This document shows positions 43,875 to 52,698 of a stretch of DNA of 61,909 nt, piece by piece. Source of the stretch: Clostridiales bacterium UBA6363 (GTDB taxonomy: Bacteria; Bacillota; Clostridia; UBA1381). The notes under the pieces are model-generated. The model searched no databases, was not told where the DNA came from, and saw nothing but the letters and a program-made list of their open reading frames with translations. The stretch covers positions 1-61,909 of the forward strand of contig DJRJ01000078.1 of assembly GCA_002438865.1 (NCBI GenBank), written 5' to 3'. Numbering within the stretch: the first letter of the stretch is position 1; the number at the start of each line of letters is the position of its first letter. Made by a program: the position numbers and the translations under genes.

Positions 43875-44708
43875 ATGCTTGCATATCTCGGCCCGGAGGG
43901 GACTTTTTCGCATCAGGCGGCAATGGAATGGTCAAAAGGCAATGACGAGCTTATTCCGTTCGTTACCATTTCCGACCTTATAATGGCGGTGAGCGACGGC
44001 AGAGCCGACAGGGGAATTGTCCCGATAGAAAACTCAATAGACGGCGGAATAAACGCCACGCTCGACACGCTTGCCTTTGATGCGGACGTGTACATTACGG
44101 GAGAATACGTTCTGCACATCGGTCAGAATTTGCTCGTCAGACACGGAGCGAAAAAAGAAGATATAAAAGTTATTTCCTCCATTTCGCCGGCAATAGGACA
44201 ATGCCGTAAGATTATAAATTCGGATTTTTGCGGTATCGAAATAAATTACACAAACTCGTCCGCCGCATCGGCAAAGCTTGCGGAGCAGTCGGACGGCAGT
44301 GTTGCCTGCATAGGCTCTGCCGCCGCCGCAAAATTATACGGTCTGGACATTCTTATCCCCGACTGCGGCGATGAAAATAACAATTTCACACGGTTTATAA
44401 TAATAGAAAAAAACAAGCTTCGCACCGTGACCGACTGCGACAAAACGTCGTTTGCGTTCGCTTTAAAGAACGAACCGGGAAGTCTGTACGAGGCTTTAAG
44501 ACTTTTGGCGGAGCATAAAATTAATATGACGAAAATCGAGTCGCGCCCGATAAAGACACAGCTCGGAACATATGTGTTTTTTATCGACATAGACGGAAAC
44601 ATTGACAATGCAACCATATACTTTGCGCTTGATAAACTGCGGCGCAGTACGGATTTTTTCAAATTCCTCGGCTCATATCCGTATGACGGACAGGGGGATT
44701 ACGAATGA
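43875..44708 (+). CDS. pheA: Prephenate dehydratase with ACT domain
   Basis: This 277-residue cytoplasmic enzyme converts prephenate to phenylpyruvate in phenylalanine synthesis. The catalytic domain (about 1-180) opens with AYLGPEGTFSHQAAMEW and contains GIVPIENSIDGGINATLD. The expected TRF motif appears as NNFTRFIIIEK. The C-terminal ACT domain (about 195-275) carries the phenylalanine-binding signatures GSLYEAL and KIESRPIKTQLG, so feedback inhibition by phenylalanine is expected. No chorismate mutase domain is fused. The ATG after AAGGAGG is used. The stop codon overlaps the start of the SDR gene (ATGA). Confidence 0.95.
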   Translation: MLAYLGPEGTFSHQAAMEWSKGNDELIPFVTISDLIMAVSDGRADRGIVPIENSIDGGINATLDTLAFDADVYITGEYVLHIGQNLLVRHGAKKEDIKVISSISPAIGQCRKIINSDFCGIEINYTNSSAASAKLAEQSDGSVACIGSAAAAKLYGLDILIPDCGDENNNFTRFIIIEKNKLRTVTDCDKTSFAFALKNEPGSLYEALRLLAEHKINMTKIESRPIKTQLGTYVFFIDIDGNIDNATIYFALDKLRRSTDFFKFLGSYPYDGQGDYE

Positions 44709-45517
44709 GAAAAACCGCACTTATAACGGGAGCGTCCTCGGGAATAGGCAAAGCGGCGGCACGTGAGCTTTGCGGCGCAGGCTTTATTGTATATGCGGCG
44801 GCACGGCGCACCGAGAGAATGGCGAACATAAAATCGGATAAAATTATACCGATTGCGCTCGACCTGACGGACGATGCATCAATAGAGAGCTGTGTAAAAA
44901 CCATTCTCGAAAAAGAGGGACACATAGACGTTCTTGTAAACAACGCAGGCTACGGCTCATACGGCGCAGTGGAAAACGTGCCGATGCCGGAGGCACGGCG
45001 GCAGTTTGAGGTGAACGTTTTCGGACTTGCAAGGCTTGTTCAGCTTGTTGCTCCGTCCATGCGTGAGCAGAAATGCGGAAGAATAGTCAATATATCGTCC
45101 ATGGCAGGCAAAGTATGGACGAATTTCGGCGGTTGGTACCATGCGGCAAAATTCGCCGTTGAGGGTTTGTCCGACTGTATGCGGACAGAGCTTGCACCGT
45201 TCGGAATAAAGGTTATTATAATCGAGCCGGGGTGCATAAAAACCGCATGGGGCGGCATTGCGGCAGATAATCTGGAAAACACCGCAAAGGGCGGCGCATA
45301 CGAGAGTGCGGCGGCAAAATCGGCGGGCGTGATGCGGAAAATCTATTCGCACAATATCACACCGCCCGAAAAAATTGCGGAGTTGATAAGAAAAGCGGTT
45401 ACGGCAAAGCGCCCGAAAACACGCTATATGCGTGGTTTTCTGGCAAGACCCGCCGTATTTATAAGACGTGTCTTCGGCGACCGTGTATATGATTGGGTTT
45501 TGAAAAAATTTGATTGA
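44705..45517 (+). CDS. Short-chain dehydrogenase/reductase family oxidoreductase
   Basis: This 270-residue NAD(P)-dependent oxidoreductase has a classical Rossmann fold with cofactor motif TGASSGIGKAAA (about residues 7-18), NNAGYGSYG (about 79-87), the catalytic Ser in NISSMAGK and the YxxxK pair in WYHAAKFAVEGL. Basic residues after the second strand (AARRTERM) favour NADP(H). The C-terminal extension (RPAVFIRRVFGDRVYDWVL) resembles SDRs related to retinol or 17-beta-hydroxysteroid dehydrogenases. Substrate is unknown. It is translationally coupled to pheA by a four-base overlap, but nothing else links it to phenylalanine synthesis. A strong terminator follows. Confidence 0.92.
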   Translation: MRKTALITGASSGIGKAAARELCGAGFIVYAAARRTERMANIKSDKIIPIALDLTDDASIESCVKTILEKEGHIDVLVNNAGYGSYGAVENVPMPEARRQFEVNVFGLARLVQLVAPSMREQKCGRIVNISSMAGKVWTNFGGWYHAAKFAVEGLSDCMRTELAPFGIKVIIIEPGCIKTAWGGIAADNLENTAKGGAYESAAAKSAGVMRKIYSHNITPPEKIAELIRKAVTAKRPKTRYMRGFLARPAVFIRRVFGDRVYDWVLKKFD

Positions 45518-45518
45518 C

Positions 45519-45540
45519 AGACAGGGGCTTGCTCCTGCCG
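45519..45540 (+). repeat. Palindromic intergenic repeat, family B, truncated copy
   Basis: ACAGGGGC, TT, then GCTCCTGCC. The first bases of the left arm are replaced, so the copy is 5'-shortened relative to 59326. Confidence 0.65.
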
Positions 45541-45560
45541 AAAAAACACACATTATCCTT

Positions 45561-45600
45561 AAAGAACAGCACAAAACATTTTGCGCTGTTCTTTATTTTT
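45561..45600 (+). terminator. Terminator after the pheA-SDR operon
   Basis: AAAGAACAGC pairs with GCTGTTCTTT, with CAAAA/TTTTG continuing the stem inside, followed by seven T residues. Confidence 0.92.
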
Positions 45601-45647
45601 TTGGAATAAATATTACAAATATGTAAATATTATACTTAATCCGAATA

Positions 45648-45675
45648 TTTACATCGATTGCGGAATAAATATAAC
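45648..45675 (+). promoter_or_regulatory. Probable promoter of the SSB-like gene
   Basis: TTTACA (45648-45653) and TATAAC (45670-45675) are 16 bases apart, about 40 bases before the start codon. Confidence 0.5.
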
Positions 45676-45717
45676 TGAATGAAAAAACATTCCAAAAAAC
45701 TAAGGAGGATTACTACA

Positions 45718-46353
45718 ATGGAGAACACAACAAACAACCAGGCACAAATTATAGGGATAATCGAGGACGAATTTAAACTGAACCACGAAATATATGCGGA
45801 AAAGTTTTATACGTTTACGCTCAAGATACCGAGGTTAAGCGGAACATTTGACAATATACGTGTAATGATTTCCGAACGTCTGATTATGGACGGAGGGTAT
45901 CATATAGGGGACAGAGTGGAAATTACGGGGCAGTTCCGTTCGTACAATTGCAACGAGCCGGACGGGAACCGTCTTATACTGACGGTTTTTGCAAGGGATA
46001 TTGTACCGCTTGCAGAGGAAAACTATAAAAATCCCAATCAGCTGTACTTAAACGGCTTTATCTGCAAACCGCCCGTATACAGAACAACGCCGTTCGGCAG
46101 AGAAATAACCGATCTTTTGCTTGCGGTAAACAGAAGCTACAACAAATCCGACTACATACCCATAATCGCCTGGGGCAGAAACGCAAGGTTTGCAAAAAAC
46201 CTTGAAGTGGGCGACAACGTTAAAATCTGGGGGCGGATACAGTCGAGAAATTATCAGAAGCGCATAAGCGAGGAGGAAACAATAACAAAAACCGCATACG
46301 AGGTTTCGATAAACCGTATGGAACTTGTGGAGGAACAACCCGAGGAGGAATAA
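45718..46353 (+). CDS. SSB-like protein with two OB-fold domains
   Basis: This 211-residue cytoplasmic protein resembles single-stranded DNA-binding proteins. Two OB-like units are visible: about residues 8-95 (IIGIIEDEFKLNHEIYAEKF ... GDRVEITGQFRSYN) and about 110-205 (LYLNGFICKPPVYRTTPFGR, then IPIIAWGRNARFAKNLEVGD). The second unit has the usual SSB pattern of two strands around a G/A-rich turn and the AWGRxA motif. Unlike housekeeping SSB it lacks the long disordered tail with the acidic DDDLPF end, closing instead in EEQPEEE. It may be a specialised SSB or primosome-type protein. AAGGAGG precedes the chosen ATG. It is monocistronic. Confidence 0.85.
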   Translation: MENTTNNQAQIIGIIEDEFKLNHEIYAEKFYTFTLKIPRLSGTFDNIRVMISERLIMDGGYHIGDRVEITGQFRSYNCNEPDGNRLILTVFARDIVPLAEENYKNPNQLYLNGFICKPPVYRTTPFGREITDLLLAVNRSYNKSDYIPIIAWGRNARFAKNLEVGDNVKIWGRIQSRNYQKRISEEETITKTAYEVSINRMELVEEQPEEE

Positions 46354-46390
46354 TTCAAAGGGTTGATGCCGTTTGTGCGTGTTGTTTTTT

Positions 46391-46412
46391 GGGTCGATGC
46401 CCTCATCGACCC
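46391..46412 (+). repeat. Palindromic intergenic repeat, family A, GGGTCGATG variant
   Basis: Arms GGGTCGATG and CATCGACCC around CCCT. A decayed second copy may start at 46360 (GGGTTGATGCC). Confidence 0.7.
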
Positions 46413-46472
46413 TCATACAAACAAATCCCCTACGGCGTGGGGGATTGCATTTAGATCGGTTTATCTCGGCTT

Positions 46473-46504
46473 AAAAAGGCTGTAAAAAAACTTACAGCCT
46501 TTTT
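46473..46504 (+). terminator. Terminator after the SSB-like gene
   Basis: AAAAAGGCTGTAA pairs with TTACAGCCTTTTT and continues into T residues. Confidence 0.85.
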
Positions 46505-46524
46505 TGCGTTTCAAACTCCTTTAC

Positions 46525-46553
46525 TTGACACAACATCTTTATTGTGCTATAAT
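46525..46553 (+). promoter_or_regulatory. Promoter of the histidine phosphatase gene
   Basis: TTGACA (46525-46530) and TATAAT (46548-46553) are a perfect pair with a 17-base spacer. Confidence 0.9.
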
Positions 46554-46601
46554 TAAAAAATAAAATTTTACGGATTGTTATAAAGGGGAGTTATAATCTT
46601 T

Positions 46602-47252
46602 ATGTGCGAAACAACAAAATTACTGTTTGTACGTCACGGCTACAGCGTTGCCAATTCGGAGTCGGTTTTCGGAGGATGTATGGATTACGACTTAACGCCG
46701 ACGGGACATAAACAGGCTGAAATAATGGCGGAGTTTGTTTTGAAAAATTACAAGGTTGACGCAGTTTATTCAAGCGATTTGCAGCGTGCCGTAAAAACAG
46801 CCGAAAAAGTCGCACTGCCGCTGAATTTGGAGATACATAAAGATAAACGCTTGGAGGAAATCAACGGCGGACTCTGGAACGGAATGACGTTTGATGATAT
46901 ACAGAAAAAATACCCCAAAGAATTTAATTTTTGGACAACCGACCTGTCAAAGGCGCACCCCCCGAAAGGCGAAACAATGTTTGATTTGCAGAAAAGAGCG
47001 CTTGAGGCAATTGCAGATATATGCGGCAAAGAAAAAGGAAAAACCGTACTTGTTGCGGCGCACCGTGTTTTACTGCGTACCGTTCAGTGCAAATGGGAGG
47101 GCAGAGAAATCAAGGATATAAATAAATGTATGTGGCTGTCCAATTGTTCCGTCAGCGAAATAATGTACGATAACGGCAGGCTGATACCGATAAAGCCGGG
47201 TCAGGACGATTTTATGGGCGAATATAAGACAATTGTAAATTCATCTATATAA
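46602..47252 (+). CDS. Histidine phosphatase (phosphoglycerate mutase-like) family protein
   Basis: This 216-residue cytoplasmic phosphatase has the catalytic histidine in FVRHGYSVANS (about residue 13). The second catalytic region is expected around LVAAHRVLLRT (about residue 150), and the conserved Arg/Glu pair in SSDLQRAVKTAEK and EEINGGLWNGMT. It is most like the cobalamin-pathway or broad-specificity phosphatases (CobC/PhoE/GpmB-like) rather than a true mutase. No cobalamin or glycolytic gene is adjacent, so the substrate is open. GGGGAG precedes the ATG. It is monocistronic and converges on the pyrimidine operon at a shared terminator. Confidence 0.92.
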   Translation: MCETTKLLFVRHGYSVANSESVFGGCMDYDLTPTGHKQAEIMAEFVLKNYKVDAVYSSDLQRAVKTAEKVALPLNLEIHKDKRLEEINGGLWNGMTFDDIQKKYPKEFNFWTTDLSKAHPPKGETMFDLQKRALEAIADICGKEKGKTVLVAAHRVLLRTVQCKWEGREIKDINKCMWLSNCSVSEIMYDNGRLIPIKPGQDDFMGEYKTIVNSSI

Positions 47253-47256
47253 GTTC

Positions 47257-47282
47257 GGGTTGATGAGGGCATCAACCCCTAC
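47257..47282 (-). repeat. Palindromic intergenic repeat, family A, GGGTTGATG variant
   Basis: Perfect arms GGGTTGATG and CATCAACCC around AGGG, ending in CCTAC, four bases past the phosphatase stop codon. Confidence 0.75.
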
Positions 47283-47300
47283 CGGCATTGTGAAATCCGA

Positions 47301-47335
47301 AAAACAGGAGCTGTAAAAAATACAGCTCCTGTTTT
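47301..47335 (-). terminator. Terminator of the pyrimidine operon (bidirectional)
   Basis: AAAACAGGAGCTGTA pairs perfectly with TACAGCTCCTGTTTT around an A-rich loop. T residues on both strands allow it to stop both the phosphatase transcript and the eleven-gene operon. Confidence 0.93.
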
Positions 47336-47339
47336 TGCA

Positions 47340-48491
47340 TTAAACCAAACTCTTATATATCCTTGCAACATCTTTTTCGGAAACGCTTTTGCGTGTATTT
47401 GACGGACTGCCGCTTGCGAGGGCATCCGACGTCATTTTCGGTATCGCATTTAAAAATTCATCTGTGTTTATGCCGTACTCCGATATTGTCGGAACCTCGC
47501 ACTTTTGGCAGATTTCACGCAACCCGCCGATAAACTTATCCGCCGCCGTTTCGTCGCTGTCAAGCGCCGATGCTGTTCCGACCGCTCTCGACAATTCCGC
47601 AAACCGCTCCGCTGCTCCGTCCTTTGCAAAATCCATACACTTACACAACAGCATTGCGTTTGAAAGTCCGTGCGGTACATGGAACAATGCGCCTATAGGA
47701 CGGCTCATACCATGCACGATTGTTACCGATGAATTGTTTATGCAAATTCCCGCCTCAAGCGCAGCAACCGACATTTCATACCGTGCGGTATCGTCATTTC
47801 CGTTATCGTATGCAATCGGAAGATACTTGAAAATCCTCTTTACCGCCGACAGCGCAAGCGCATCGGTGAGCGGCTGTGCCTGCTTTGACGTGTACGCCTC
47901 TACGGCGTGAGTCAAAGCGTCAAGCCCAGTTGATGCGGTGATGCCCTTAGGCGAGCTTTTTGTGTTTGTATAATCAATTATCGCCAAATCGGGTAACAGC
48001 ACCTCGCCCTTTAAGAGCATTTTAACGTCCGTTTCGGCGTCCGTTATAACCGTAAACTTTGTCGCCTCCGAGCCTGTGCCGGCGGTGGTGGGAATTGCCG
48101 CCATAGGGGGCAGATTTCCGCTTATTTCCTTACCCATATAATTGCTGAGCTTTCCGCCGCACACGTCCAGAACGGCGATTGCCTTTATTGCGTCTATCGG
48201 ACTGCCTCCGCCCATTCCGATAAGGAAATCACAGCCGTTTTCACGATACGCAAAAAGTCCCTTTTCTATCATCACATCGGTCGGCTCGCCCGTAATATCC
48301 TTGAAAACCGCATATTCCATACCCTGTTCTGAAAGGCTTTTGGTAAGAATTTTAAACGGCTCAAGCTCCGATACGATACGTCCCGACACAATGAGCGGTT
48401 TTTTGCCCATTGCGGCAAGGTATTTGATTGAATTTTCGATTGCATTTTCACCCGTTATAATTTTTTTCGGCGTCAAAAATTCTCTGCTCAT
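47340..48491 (-). CDS. Iron-containing alcohol dehydrogenase, probable malonate-semialdehyde reductase
   Basis: This 383-residue NAD(P)-dependent group III alcohol dehydrogenase has cofactor motif GMGGGSPIDAIKAIAV (about residues 92-107). The metal-ligand pattern is seen in DALTHAVEAY and HGMSRPIGALFHVPHGLSN, and PTTAGTGSEATKF is typical of the family. As the last gene of the pyrimidine operon it is best explained as the enzyme reducing malonate semialdehyde, made from beta-alanine, to 3-hydroxypropionate. Aerobic bacteria use RutE or an SDR (YdfG) for that step, so this would be a non-homologous replacement. The substrate is inferred from context only. It lies 13 bases after the M20 gene. 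Confidence 0.85.
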   Translation of the reverse strand: MSREFLTPKKIITGENAIENSIKYLAAMGKKPLIVSGRIVSELEPFKILTKSLSEQGMEYAVFKDITGEPTDVMIEKGLFAYRENGCDFLIGMGGGSPIDAIKAIAVLDVCGGKLSNYMGKEISGNLPPMAAIPTTAGTGSEATKFTVITDAETDVKMLLKGEVLLPDLAIIDYTNTKSSPKGITASTGLDALTHAVEAYTSKQAQPLTDALALSAVKRIFKYLPIAYDNGNDDTARYEMSVAALEAGICINNSSVTIVHGMSRPIGALFHVPHGLSNAMLLCKCMDFAKDGAAERFAELSRAVGTASALDSDETAADKFIGGLREICQKCEVPTISEYGINTDEFLNAIPKMTSDALASGSPSNTRKSVSEKDVARIYKSLV

Positions 48492-48504
48492 ATTATCCGC
48501 TCCT

Positions 48505-49767
48505 TTATTCGCCGTCCGCCTTTAACACTGCGTTAAGCATAACTGTTGCGCCCTCGGTACAATGCTCCACGCTTGAAAACTCCGGCTCGCAATGCGAAAG
48601 ACCGTCCTTTGACTGAACGAAAATCATTGTTGTCGGCAGCATATATGACGCAAACTGTGCATCGTGACCTGCACCCGAATGGATATACTGATGCTTTATA
48701 CCTGCTTCCTCGCAGGCTTCCTTTACATAACCTACAAGCTTTTTATCCCAATACACCGTATCACGGTTCCATGCCTTTTCGACCTCACAGGTACAGCCTG
48801 CCCAATCCTTATCGGCACAGCTCTTTACGATAGCGAGAACTTTTTTGAGTACCTCAGGGCTTTCGTGCCTTGAATCAAACGAAAAATCGAAATAGTCGGG
48901 AACACAAGTGTGTACGCACGGGTGGCATACAACCTCGCCGGTTGTATAAACCAAATCCTCAACGCCGAGCTTATCAATCTCCGTATGCAGATAGTCGAGA
49001 GCCAGCGCCGCCGCATAGAATGCATCACGCCGTTTCGGCATCGGGAACGTGCCTGCGTGGGTTGTCTGTCCGTAGAATTTGAGTCTGTAGTTGAACATTC
49101 CCAAAACGCAGTCAACAACACCTATATCGTTGCCGGCGTCCTCCAAAATCGGGCCCTGCTCGATATGCGTTTCAAACATATATTTATATTTTTCGGGCGA
49201 AAGTCTGTACTTTTTATCGCCTTTAAATCCCGATTTTTCAAGCGCTTCGCCGAACGTCTTTGTCGGGTCAAGAATACTTTTTGACGCCATCATATCCTCA
49301 TACTTGAACTTCTGGCGAATATCCTCGGGAAGATAATCATAGCATACAACGCCCGAAATCATCATAGCCGGCGGATAGAGCGAACCCTCCTCGTTCGTCC
49401 ATATCATAGCGGTCAGCGGGTGCTTGTGCGGAATTTTCTTTTCGGCAACCGTTTCCAAAACCTCCATTGCGGACATTACGCCCAAAATTCCGTCATAGTT
49501 GCCGCCGTTTTTGACCGAGTCAACGTGCGACGCCATTACAATTCTCTTTGCGTCGGGGTCTGTTCCGGGGAGCGTTGCATATATGTTTGCAACGTCGTCA
49601 ATTTCAATCTCCGCACCGATTGCCTTCATACGCTTTATAAACTCGTTCCGTGCCATTACAGCCTCGGGCGAGAGCGAATATCTTGTGATACCGCCGTGAC
49701 CCGCATCGCCGAATTTGCTGAAAGTTTTTATTTTGTCTTCCATTCTTTCCTTACTGCATACATACAT
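48505..49767 (-). CDS. M20-family N-carbamoyl-beta-alanine amidohydrolase (beta-ureidopropionase-like)
   Basis: This cytoplasmic hydrolase of about 420 residues belongs to the hydantoinase/carbamoylase branch of peptidase family M20. Metal ligands are visible in MASHVDSVKNGGNYDGILGV and WTNEEGSLYPPAMM, plus the C-terminal HSGAGHDAQF and HCEPEFSS motifs. The group includes N-carbamoyl-L-amino-acid hydrolase, allantoate amidohydrolase and PydC beta-ureidopropionase. With dihydropyrimidinase in the same operon, the likely reaction is N-carbamoyl-beta-alanine to beta-alanine, ammonia and CO2. The start at 49767 follows AAAGGA at about nine bases; another ATG at 49743 is possible. Confidence 0.88.
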   Translation of the reverse strand: MYVCSKERMEDKIKTFSKFGDAGHGGITRYSLSPEAVMARNEFIKRMKAIGAEIEIDDVANIYATLPGTDPDAKRIVMASHVDSVKNGGNYDGILGVMSAMEVLETVAEKKIPHKHPLTAMIWTNEEGSLYPPAMMISGVVCYDYLPEDIRQKFKYEDMMASKSILDPTKTFGEALEKSGFKGDKKYRLSPEKYKYMFETHIEQGPILEDAGNDIGVVDCVLGMFNYRLKFYGQTTHAGTFPMPKRRDAFYAAALALDYLHTEIDKLGVEDLVYTTGEVVCHPCVHTCVPDYFDFSFDSRHESPEVLKKVLAIVKSCADKDWAGCTCEVEKAWNRDTVYWDKKLVGYVKEACEEAGIKHQYIHSGAGHDAQFASYMLPTTMIFVQSKDGLSHCEPEFSSVEHCTEGATVMLNAVLKADGE

Positions 49768-49782
49768 AATTATCATTCCTTT

Positions 49783-50178
49783 CTAATTCTGTTCGGGTAT
49801 TCTCAAACAGTTTTCCAAAAGATTTAAAATATCCTCGTTGGGAACATATGCCACAGGGCATTCCTGCTGATTTTCAAGATCGAGCACAAACAGGTATTTA
49901 TCGTCCCAATCGACCAGATACGCCGTTTTAATTTCCGATTTCAAGCCTAATTTTTGCTCCAAAGCCTTTTTACTGCGTGCGCAGCCGTATATTATTCCGT
50001 CCCAGGGAGCTTTAAAGCTCAGCTTGCTTTTTAATTTGCGCTTCATATGTATTTCCACTGCAAATTCCGTAATACCCATGGGGACATGGCGCATATTATC
50101 GCCTATTGTACGGAATTTATCGGGAGTGATATACTCGCCGAGCGAGCCGAATTTAACATTTTTATAACGCCCAGACAT
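49783..50178 (-). CDS. Conserved-looking protein of unknown function in the pyrimidine operon
   Basis: I do not recognise this 131-residue protein. It is soluble, with no signal peptide or membrane segment and a mix of predicted beta strands and one helix (KKALEQKLGLKSE). Aromatic and charged motifs such as FAVEIHMKRKLKSKLSFKAP and YLVDWDDKYLFVLDLENQQE suggest a small alpha/beta or beta-barrel fold. No cysteine pair or catalytic signature stands out. It sits between the transaminase gene (17 bases upstream) and the M20 hydrolase gene (15 bases downstream), with AGGAGG before its ATG, so it is certainly translated as part of the operon. It might be an assembly, stability or regulatory partner of one of these enzymes. 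Confidence 0.8.
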   Translation of the reverse strand: MSGRYKNVKFGSLGEYITPDKFRTIGDNMRHVPMGITEFAVEIHMKRKLKSKLSFKAPWDGIIYGCARSKKALEQKLGLKSEIKTAYLVDWDDKYLFVLDLENQQECPVAYVPNEDILNLLENCLRIPEQN

Positions 50179-50195
50179 TGTTACACCTCCTCAGA

Positions 50196-51524
50196 TTAAT
50201 ACATACCGTTAATCTCCGCAATAACCTCGTCAACCTTTTTCATTTCCTCCTTGACCTGTTCGGGAGTTATGATAAGCGGCGGACAAATGAGAATCATATT
50301 TTCGTGCGAATATGTCATAAATCCTTTTGCTTTAAGCTTTGCGATTATTGATTTCATAATTCCGTCGGGGTCTTTTCCGTATTCCACAAGCGGAGCCTTT
50401 GTTTTTCTGTCACGGACAAGCTCGATTGCCGAGAACAGACCGATATATCTTACGTCGCCGACAATTTCGTACTTGGACTTCAGCGCCTCAAGCTCTTCGC
50501 CCAGAACCTTTCCCGATGCGTTTACGTTATCGAGAATTTTAAAGTCGTCGTAATATTTCAAGCACGCAACGCCTGCCGCACAAGCAAGCGGGTGACCGCT
50601 GTATGTAAGTCCGCATGAGAGGAGATGATCGTCAAAATATTCCGCAATTTTCTTGCTCACAACCACGCCGCCGAGCTGAACATATCCGCACGTTACGCCT
50701 TTTGCAAACGATACAATATCGGGCTTTACGCCGAAATTCTCAAATGCGAACATTTTTCCCGTTCTGCCGAAGCCTGCCATAACCTCGTCGCAAATCATCA
50801 TAATGCCGAACTCATCGCAGATTTTTCTTACGCCGTTTAAATAGCCTTTCGGCGGAATGATTACGCCGTTTGAGCCTGTTATGGTTTCCATAACGATTGC
50901 GGCAACGTTGTCCGCACCCTCGTAGATTACCTGTTCACGGAGCTTTGCAACGTAGTATTCGCTTGCCGCCTCCTCCGACTCAAAATCAATCTTTTCACGA
51001 TACACATACGGGTCGAAGAACTTTACAAAACCCGGTGCGCCCGGCTCGAGCGGATACCTTCTCGGTTCGCCCGTAAGATTGCCTGCGCCGTAGGTTGAGC
51101 CGTGATAGCTTCTGTAACGTGAGAACACCTTTTGTCTGCCGGTGTACATACGGGCAATCTTGACGGCGTTTTCGTTTGCGTCCGCTCCGCCGTTTGTGAA
51201 GAAAACCTTACCCATATTATCGGGCATTCTCTCGATAATCATTTTTGCAAGCTCGCCTCTCGGCTCGGAGCCGTATGCCGGAGAAAGATAGCAGTATTTT
51301 TCCGCCTGTTCCTTAATTGCGTCGATTATCTGCCTGTTTCCGTGACCCACGTTGAGATTTACAAGCTGTGACGACATATCGGTATAGCGGTTGCCGTCAA
51401 AATCCCACATATAGATACCTTCGGCTTTTTCTATCGGAATGGGGTCAAGTCCCTTCTGCTTTGACCATGACTGCAGATTATACGTGGTATGATTTTTTTT
51501 GATTTCCAATGCTCTTTCACTCAT
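50196..51524 (-). CDS. Class III PLP-dependent aminotransferase, probable beta-alanine transaminase
   Basis: This 442-residue cytoplasmic enzyme shares the omega-amino acid aminotransferase fold. The cofactor region shows FFTNGGADANENAVKIAR, ICDEVMAGFGRTGKMFAFE and the PLP lysine in VSFAKGVTCGYVQLGGVV (about residue 275). Family members use beta-alanine, 4-aminobutyrate or similar omega-amino donors with pyruvate or 2-oxoglutarate. In this operon beta-alanine to malonate semialdehyde is the expected reaction. The start overlaps the end of the pucR gene by eight bases, so expression is coupled. The length is standard and all motifs are intact. Confidence 0.88.
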   Translation of the reverse strand: MSERALEIKKNHTTYNLQSWSKQKGLDPIPIEKAEGIYMWDFDGNRYTDMSSQLVNLNVGHGNRQIIDAIKEQAEKYCYLSPAYGSEPRGELAKMIIERMPDNMGKVFFTNGGADANENAVKIARMYTGRQKVFSRYRSYHGSTYGAGNLTGEPRRYPLEPGAPGFVKFFDPYVYREKIDFESEEAASEYYVAKLREQVIYEGADNVAAIVMETITGSNGVIIPPKGYLNGVRKICDEFGIMMICDEVMAGFGRTGKMFAFENFGVKPDIVSFAKGVTCGYVQLGGVVVSKKIAEYFDDHLLSCGLTYSGHPLACAAGVACLKYYDDFKILDNVNASGKVLGEELEALKSKYEIVGDVRYIGLFSAIELVRDRKTKAPLVEYGKDPDGIMKSIIAKLKAKGFMTYSHENMILICPPLIITPEQVKEEMKKVDEVIAEINGMY

Positions 51525-52698
51525 TTTGATTTCCTCCGTTTTCGTTAAATAATCTTTTTATTTTAAAAGCCAGCAGAAGTTCCGCTTTTTTCTCTCCTGT
51601 AAGCTCAATATTAAATATTGATTTAATATTTTTGATTTTTGTATTCACCGTGTTTCGGTGAAATCCGTAATTGTCGGCGACCGCCATAACGGAGCCGTCG
51701 CATCTCAGATATTCGTACAGGATTTTTGCATAGTCCGTTTTGTATGTTTTATCATACTCGATTATTTCGTCAAGCTGTGACGATGCAAATTCTTTTAAAA
51801 TCGCCTTATCCTTTACGCCGAACAGGATTTTATTAACTCCCGTTTCGGAATAAAATTCAAAGCTTTTTTTATCCGAAACGGCGGTTTTTCTTGCCGCCTC
51901 CGCCTCGGACAACAGCCTTGCCGCCGATTTATAGCCTCTGCGCTCCGATGAAATACCCATAGCGTATGCGATTTTCTTTTGTTCGCAGACGGCGTCAAGC
52001 GTATCGGTAAGATTTTTGATAAACGCAAGGCTTGCGTCCTGTCTTATAACCACAATCGTGCTGTCCAGAACAAACATTGCGGACGGATAATCCTTTGATT
52101 TTGCGAGAATATTCCACAGCTTTATATGATTGCTCCGCTCAAAATTATCCGTTATGTTTTTTCCGTCTTGATAAAATCTCACTGTAAAGGCTCTGTATTC
52201 AACCGCTTTGCCGAAGCCGTGCTGTTCCAAAAAATGATAATACTTTTGCCCCTGTTCGGGAGAGAGTATTATATTTTTAAACGCCTCTGCGGCGGTGGTT
52301 TCCAGCTTTTCGTTTTCTATTATACGGCGGCAGAAGTCGTACGTTATGTCGATTATGTAGACGCTCCAGGGCAATGTGAACAGCGGAAAATTTTCCTTAT
52401 CGCAATAATCCGCCACCTCCTGCGGAACGCCCGACAGGTACGGTCCGATATTGACAACCACGCCTGCCGCCTCGTGTTTTCGCAGTCGCTTTACAAATTC
52501 CAAAAGCGGGTCTTTGCCGACATGTCCTATACCTGTGGTAAAAACAAGCTCGTTTCCGTGCAGAAAGTCCGGGACTTGTCTGTCCTCAACCATATGCACC
52601 CAGCGCACGGTATTTGTCATTCCGCCTTTGCCGGCAATCAGCTTTAAATTATACTTTGTATCGGCGTCACTGCACAGCTGTCTGAGCATAATTGACAT
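51517..52698 (-). CDS. pucR: PucR family transcriptional regulator
   Basis: This 393-residue cytoplasmic regulator has an N-terminal PucR sensor domain (about 1-125, MLRQLCSDADTKYNLKLIAG, NELVFTTGIG), a GGDEF-like central region and a C-terminal PucR-type helix-turn-helix (CDGSVMAVADNYGFHRNTVN, about 325-375). In Bacillus, PucR controls purine catabolism; relatives control pyrimidine, hydantoin and GABA use. Location inside the operon fits a self-regulated activator of pyrimidine degradation. Its start codon lies 31 bases inside the end of preA in another frame, with GAGGAGG as ribosome binding site. Confidence 0.92.
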   Translation of the reverse strand: MSIMLRQLCSDADTKYNLKLIAGKGGMTNTVRWVHMVEDRQVPDFLHGNELVFTTGIGHVGKDPLLEFVKRLRKHEAAGVVVNIGPYLSGVPQEVADYCDKENFPLFTLPWSVYIIDITYDFCRRIIENEKLETTAAEAFKNIILSPEQGQKYYHFLEQHGFGKAVEYRAFTVRFYQDGKNITDNFERSNHIKLWNILAKSKDYPSAMFVLDSTIVVIRQDASLAFIKNLTDTLDAVCEQKKIAYAMGISSERRGYKSAARLLSEAEAARKTAVSDKKSFEFYSETGVNKILFGVKDKAILKEFASSQLDEIIEYDKTYKTDYAKILYEYLRCDGSVMAVADNYGFHRNTVNTKIKNIKSIFNIELTGEKKAELLLAFKIKRLFNENGGNQNE

